Origin: Leptoclinus maculatus
Taxonomy: Eukaryota; Chordata; Actinopteri; Perciformes; Stichaeidae
Length of the DNA: 64,000 nt
Reading direction: 5' to 3'
NCBI GenBank assembly: GCA_032191485.1
Contig: JAVDOI010000007.1
Coordinates: 5,094,042-5,158,041 of the forward strand
The notes under the pieces: model-generated
Databases searched by the model: none
What the model was told of the DNA's origin: nothing
Seen by the model: only the letters and a program-made list of their open reading frames with translations
Shown here: positions 58,746-64,000 of the stretch, piece by piece
How positions within the stretch are numbered: position 1 is the stretch's first letter
Layout: every line of letters starts with the position of its first letter
Program-made: the position numbers and the translations under genes

Positions 58746-58966
58746 TTCTAGGTGAGCTAGTTAGCTATTTCAGTGGTGCTAGGTGAGCTAGCTAGATCAG
58801 TGGTGCTAGGTGAGCTAGTTAGCTATTTCAGTGGTGCTAGGTGAGCTAGCTAGATCAGTGGTGCTAGGTGAGCTAGTTAGCTATTTCAGTGGTGCTAGGT
58901 GAGCTAGCTAGATCAGTGGTGCTAGGTGAGCTAGTTAGCTATTTCAGTGGTGCTAGGTGAGCTAGC
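58746..58966 (+). repeat. 58-bp minisatellite, about 3.8 copies
   Basis: TTAGCTATTT recurs at 58761, 58819, 58877 and 58935, exactly 58 bp apart. Each unit is a dimer of two related halves, GTGCTAGGTGAGCTAGTTAG with CTATTTCA, and GTGCTAGGTGAGCTAGCTAG with ATCA. Confidence 0.93.
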
Positions 58967-61337
58967 AGTATAAAGTAAAGATGCACGCTTCCTTATGCGC
59001 AGCGGCTGACGGGTGTAGTTTGGTAGAAAGAAAGTAGTTCCATCACCAAACTGCTCACAACAAGGTCTGTGTATTAACCCGGGTCACGATGATTTCTTGA
59101 CAGCGACATTGCTGTTTCGTTTGGGTTTTTTTGTGCTTAGCGCACCACAAGAGAAGGCAGACATCTCTACTGTCAATATCTCCAAAACTAGGATGTTCAC
59201 ACCAAAACAATCTAGATTGATTAAAAAGCTCTACAGGTAACAGGTGAACTGTCCCTTTAAAATGTAAAGCTGCAACCCAAATTAGAATATTACTAGTTTG
59301 AAATAAGCTAGTACTAAGAATTTAGGGAGGACTTTCCACACAAATGTTAAGAATGCACAGATATTTCAACACATTCAAATAAACTTGTTTTTTGGCCCAA
59401 CAGGGTCCATTTAATACAGCCGAGACATCTTAACAGTGTTTCTCACAATCTCACGAGCTTAACTCGGTTATTCTGACCCAGTTGCAGTGTGATGTTTACA
59501 TGCATCGACTTAGAACAAAGTGACTTAAATAACCGGGATAAGAGTTATCCACGCACAGCCACATTTGTCATTTAAAATCACTTCTTCACGTCTGCTTTTA
59601 TGTAATTTTACAGTGCGTTGCTCTTTTCACCCTCGCAGCCTCGTGTAACCTAATTTCTGTGTCTTGTCATGCCGGTACTTGAACTAATCACGCACACATT
59701 TGAAGTGGATATGTATGCTGTTATCATTAGGTGTGGCACTGCGGTGCTTGCCAGGATTGAAAAGTGAGACACTCCCAGGTTAGTTAAGCGCTCATCTACT
59801 GTGGTGCAGAGACATCAGGGTCAGAGGGACTCTCCTCCACTTTCCCCTGGAATGAAAGAATGTGATTGTAGATTAGCTCAACAGGGAGGATGTTAGGAAA
59901 CGGGAGGCAATCATTAACCTGCGGGTTCCTATCCAGCTATGGATAGGAACCCGAACTCTCCGAATTCGTCTTGCATTAAATATGTTTAAAACTAAAACCG
60001 TAAACAAATACGCTTCCCTCAAAATGTAATTGAGAATGCGGTTTAGTTGCATAGTTGGGTAACCTTCAGGACGGTTGTGATGGGATAAACTATACCAAAA
60101 ACGCCCTTGTTCCATGACCCGACTTTCCACCTATATTCATGGAAATCTGTTTGAGAACCAAAAGACAAGCATGCAAACAAACAAGACATGAACAATGACT
60201 AATAATATGCTACATGCCTTGTACCCTTCAGCTGCCAGGACGTCCCAAACAGCAATTTACTGGATTCTTCCGTGTGAAACGTCATAAGGGCAAAATCATT
60301 TCTCACAACGACAAATCCTCCTGAAAAAAAAAATACGAACACTGAAAATATACATATTATTAATCATTATGCCTCCGAAAGACCTCCTAAAATATAGAGA
60401 AATCTTCAAAGCACAATAAGAATATTTTTAGGGACTGCGAGTAAAAATGTTAATGTTTGACTGAAACCTTAAAATAGATGCAGTTTCCTGTAAATCCAGA
60501 CACATTTAAATCTCTAAGCAAGCAGGTTGAAGCTTAATGTTTCTCATACAGTGATTTCATAATCAGACGCAAGTGAAACGGTGCGGGCTAATTGAACACA
60601 GGTATGCGACCCCCCTAAGTCCCCCCCACCCCCGCACATTTTCTCTCCAGGTTTGTGAAGTTTGCCTTTGATCCTGAACTACCGAGTCAAACCGTTACAA
60701 GGTCAGAGGGTCCACTCGGTGCATTCCTCAGCTTTTAATAGGTCACCAGCAAAAAGACTTGAGACGTGGGACAAAACTAAATCGTTTAATTACAGGAAGA
60801 AAGAAAAAACTAGAGATAGAGGCCGAAAAAACAAGTTCCCATGATCTGCTCCTTCTTTAGTGTTAAATAACCTTCACTGAGCCAAGTATCAGTGTGTGCT
60901 TATTTCAAGCCACGCCCCTTCAACCATCCACTGCAAACCGGGTTTTCGTGACAGATTAATAGTGGCAGTAAATCGACAGAGTGTTAATGACCAGGGAGAC
61001 ACTTGGGTTCCCAGGTAATGAAGAAACAGTTTGATATACGTCAAATAGTCGTTAAAATGATGAACTCAAACACACACATGTGACGCAAAAGATCAAGTCC
61101 TCATATCTAATTGACAGAATAGAGACCGTCTTATGAGACGAGGAGACAGATGTGTCGGTGCGAGCGTTCCGACCTGAGAAAGAAATGTGGGGGCATCGCA
61201 GAATCCAGGTGGGAGAAGGAGACGAGACCGAAGGAAAGGAACAGTAACAGCGCGTGCACTGCTACATCGTGCGTGTTGGTTGCCTCATATCCTGTGGCCT
61301 TCACCAGCTGACGGGCTTTAAACTTTAGCACTTTAAG
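58967..61337. other. intergenic stretch with one hairpin, otherwise nothing recognised
   Basis: Contains a perfect 13-bp-arm hairpin (59,922-59,953). The short ORFs have no protein character. Confidence 0.55.
59922..59953. repeat. perfect inverted repeat, 13-bp arms
   Basis: CGGGTTCCTATCC (59922-59934) and its reverse complement (59941-59953) around a 6-nt loop AGCTAT. Confidence 0.85.
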
Positions 61338-62068
61338 CAGTGGCGGCTGGTCCATAGAGGGCGGTAGGGCGCCGCCCCCCCTTGAGCTACAAATAATACA
61401 AAATAAAATAAATAATAATAATAATAAACTATACAAATTGACAATATTTGTGTTTTTGAAACATGGAATCACCCAGTAATATGTGTAAAATATGATATCT
61501 GCGGTAAATATATGCTTTTCCTGCTCGTCCTCTCTGCCTGTCTGCACGTCCTCTCTGCGTGTGCACGTCTCAGCTGCTGGGGCGCTGGAGAAACTGCCCC
61601 AAAGAGGCGGGTCTATGAAGCAGTTTAGCCAATGATGCTTTAATGCTGACTAAAGATATAAATGAGTGACATACAATTTAGCCAATCAGCGTCCTCAAAT
61701 AGATTCAGCTTGGGGCAGATTTAATTCTGCCCCAAGCTGCGCGTTCTCGTCAGGACTAGTCTCTACAGGCGAGCGCCAGCGCGAGCACTGCTCCTCCAAG
61801 ACCCGTTTGAGAGGAGAACTGAGAGGAGAAACTACTGAAAGAGCTGATCCCAGATCAGCCTGACCTCACAATCAGACAGCAGGAAAGGGAAGCAGTACAT
61901 GAAGCTTCTCTACTAGCTGTACACCAGACAGGTTTGGCTCGCTGGATGCAGTCATGCTAATAACTTATTTAGCTTTTTAAAACAACGGGGACAGAACCAG
62001 CATGGACAGTTAGGGAGTGAGGGACATGAAGCACCTGTCTGAGAAATGGATATATAGTTATATATAAT

Positions 62069-62101
<33 letters not shown>

Positions 62102-62450
62102 GTGTTTTATATTATAGTGAATATTATTATATGATATATATATATTATTATATTATACAGAATATTATATGATATATATATTATTATATTATACTGAATA
62201 TTATTATATGATATATATATTATATTATACTGAATTCCCTGTGAGGGTGACTAAAATAAGATGACGTGTTTGTCAAAGTGTTATTTACTGCTTTTTTTCG
62301 TGTTGGAATGAATGTTAAATATTTAACTGCAAAGTAGTAATGCGTGTTTGATACCTTAATTTGTTTGCATTAAATCATTCTGGGATGTTTGCTGAAATTG
62401 ATTGGATGTGGCACAGCCCTACCAAGAAAATTTTCCACCAGCCGCCACTG
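61338..62450. mobile_element. complete non-autonomous hAT transposon, 1,113 bp
   Basis: The ends are CAGTGGCGGCTGGT at 61338 and its exact inverted copy finishing at 62450. Both sides are flanked by the same 8-bp sequence ACTTTAAG (61330-61337 and 62451-62458), the target duplication size typical of hAT. The inside has no transposase. It holds a perfect 14-bp-arm hairpin (61706-61719 and 61726-61739), and an AT-rich part (about 62,050-62,235) made of a TG tract and about three 45-50 bp repeats containing GAATATTATTATATGATAT. Confidence 0.9.
61706..61739. repeat. perfect hairpin inside the hAT element, 14-bp arms
   Basis: CAGCTTGGGGCAGA and its reverse complement are separated by TTTAAT. Confidence 0.88.
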
Positions 62451-62458
62451 ACTTTAAG

Positions 62459-63284
62459 GATGTCCAAATCACTTTTCCGTAAGTCGCATCATGTTATTAC
62501 TTCAGGTATGGGTTGAAACGTCTTATATTAAATCATATCAGAAAGGGTTGACTTAACGTGGACATGACAGTGTGGACCAGTAGTTTTTAAAGTGCTCAGA
62601 AAACAATAAAAAAGAGCTACGTCGGCAATCCTTATTTAAAGATGCTCAATTCGGAATTCAGAGTATTTCTGTTGCCTCCACACGGCTCTTTGAATACAGT
62701 GGCTTAGCCGAGGCGGCTAGCAGCTAACGGTGCTTACAGAGCTAACGGCTCGGATGACAACACACACAGAGGGAGAGTTGTTTGCTGATATAATAATTCT
62801 CTGAATTTTGTATATAGCACCTTTAAGGTCAGCTTGGGAATGTTTTCTTTGTCGTTGCTACTTTGGTCCTTGTTTCCTGCGAGAGTCAGTATTTTAGTAG
62901 AAGTCACTCATTTTGAGCATTTTAACCAGAGACTACTTTTTTTTTTTTTTACTTTTTATCTTAGAGCATAACTGATGAACCCCAACTTTGAATTTCAATA
63001 GCATAAATAATTTTCCTTTAATTTAAATGAAATAAACACAACAGACTGTGAGAACTGTCAACACTATCTAGCAGTGACGTATTAAATATAAGAAGTTCCA
63101 ACCCAGACTCAAGATAATTACATGATATGACTGTGGTTTTGGAAGCCCAATGAAAAACTGACTCATTTTAGAGAAACACACACACGCACGCACACACACA
63201 CTCTTTAAGCACAGCGGCCCTGCAGCCCCGGACAGACATCCTCTTGAATAAATAACAAGTCTCCATTAAAAAGAATATAAATAT
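62459..63284. other. intergenic stretch, nothing recognised
   Basis: AT-rich sequence with a T/A-run and a short CA repeat (63,178-63,201). No coding signal. Confidence 0.55.
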
Positions 63285-63290
63285 TTTATT
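63285..63290 (-). terminator. candidate poly(A) signal of a - strand gene
   Basis: AATAAA on the - strand lies about 375 bp after the stop codons of the possible last exon at 63,663-63,729. Confidence 0.4.
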
Positions 63291-63662
63291 AGTGCCAACT
63301 GTGCAAGACAATAAAAAACAGAGTCATTATGGGTCAACTGGAAATATAAACAGCACCAGTGCAAAGTAGTATCAAAGTAGATCTGGTTTACATGCACATG
63401 CACGTGTGCACGCACTCATACAATTCAAGTATAAAGATACCACTAGCTTAATACTCTGGTAGCTCTAGAGGACCTGAGCAGATCTTCACATGGATTCATG
63501 CGGGTATGGACCCTGCACAGGAGTCCCCACATGACACTTTCAGAAGTTTAATTGGGTCCTTATGTGCGTTAGTTACCCATTTGGTCCAAGACCACCTGAT
63601 TTACACCACTAACTAATGCATGACTTCCCTCGTTCCATCGTGTCCTTCTCCGTTCTTCAGTG

Positions 63663-63729
63663 TCAGATCAGCTTAGACTCTCTGGTGTTCCTGAATGGGA
63701 CGCTGGTCTGATGGCGGGAAGACAACTCC
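63663..63729 (-). CDS. possible terminal exon of an unidentified - strand gene
   Basis: On the - strand a branch-like TGATTGA, a pyrimidine tract and the acceptor ttttgtcttccag precede 63729. Two frames stay open for a short tail: ELSSRHQTSVPFRNTRESKL, Ile, stop at 63663, or GVVFPPSDQRPIQEHQRV with a stop at 63673. With an AATAAA downstream this could be a last coding exon. No protein is recognised, and the rest of the gene would lie outside the window to the right. In human the next gene after RASSF10 is BMAL1 (ARNTL), but neither tail resembles the BMAL1 C-terminus I know. Confidence 0.3.
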
Positions 63730-64000
63730 CTGGAAGACAAAAGGCTCAATCAATGAATAGCTCCAGAGAAGACATGCAGGGAAACATGGTCACACATGTT
63801 ATTTAGATTCAAGCAATAATGGTTCTTCAAGCTTGAAGGTTAATTTTTGACCTTGGAAAACAGATACTTAATTAAAAAAAAAAAAAAAAATTCTCAACAT
63901 AGAAGTTGAGTCAAATAAAAAATAAATAAAAAAGACACCAAAAGAAGGTAAGGCATTGGAGCATTACGTGCACATTAAAAATACCAAAGACTACAGGAAT

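Overview
The window looks like a piece of a ray-finned (teleost) fish genome. It carries widely spaced, spliced vertebrate exons, many long CA/TG microsatellites, Tc1-like and hAT-like DNA transposon remains, a tRNA-derived SINE and a LINE-type 3' tail. The two recognisable genes are TEAD1 and RASSF10. They are also neighbours in the same order on human 11p15, so this is a conserved vertebrate gene pair. I cannot tell which of the two teleost tead1/rassf10 co-orthologue pairs it is.

Region 1 (1-about 20,650, + strand): the last ten coding exons of tead1, from the second half of the TEA DNA-binding domain to the stop codon at 17,399-17,401. They give 359 complete codons. The start and the first half of the TEA domain lie outside the window to the left. 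A long AT-rich 3' UTR probably follows and contains a small inverted-repeat element. Microsatellites sit unusually close to the splice sites, and three exons lie between an upstream (TG)n and a downstream (CA)n.

Region 2 (about 20,650-34,900): a repeat-dominated block. It holds degenerate AT-rich minisatellites, 'acggta' repeats, a decayed Tc1-like transposase on the - strand, a SINE, and exon-like fragments of what I take to be a transposon-derived gene (- strand). It ends in an 8.5-kb tandem array (26,157-34,660) of about 530 copies of a 16-bp CpG-rich unit, GGGTTCCACGCGTAAC. The array has higher-order periods near 1,168, 1,173 and 1,239 bp. It has almost no stop codons in any - strand frame, so it generates ORFs of up to 2,256 codons that should not be read as genes. 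It is the most unusual object in the window.

Region 3 (34,900-40,200): little recognisable sequence, then a 170-bp (GA)n tract, a GC-rich promoter region with a TATA-like box, and the intact single-exon rassf10 gene (38,281-39,717, 478 aa).

Region 4 (40,200-64,000): a gene-poor stretch with interspersed repeats. These include a hAT transposase C-terminal fragment interrupted by a MITE, a LINE tail, a 58-bp minisatellite, several perfect hairpins, and a complete 1,113-bp non-autonomous hAT element with a perfect 8-bp target duplication. Near the right edge a possible last exon and poly(A) signal of an unidentified - strand gene can be seen.

Functionally, TEAD1 is the DNA-binding partner of YAP/TAZ in Hippo signalling, and RASSF10 is an N-terminal RASSF scaffold protein. 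Their adjacency is ancient, but nothing in the sequence shows that they are co-regulated.
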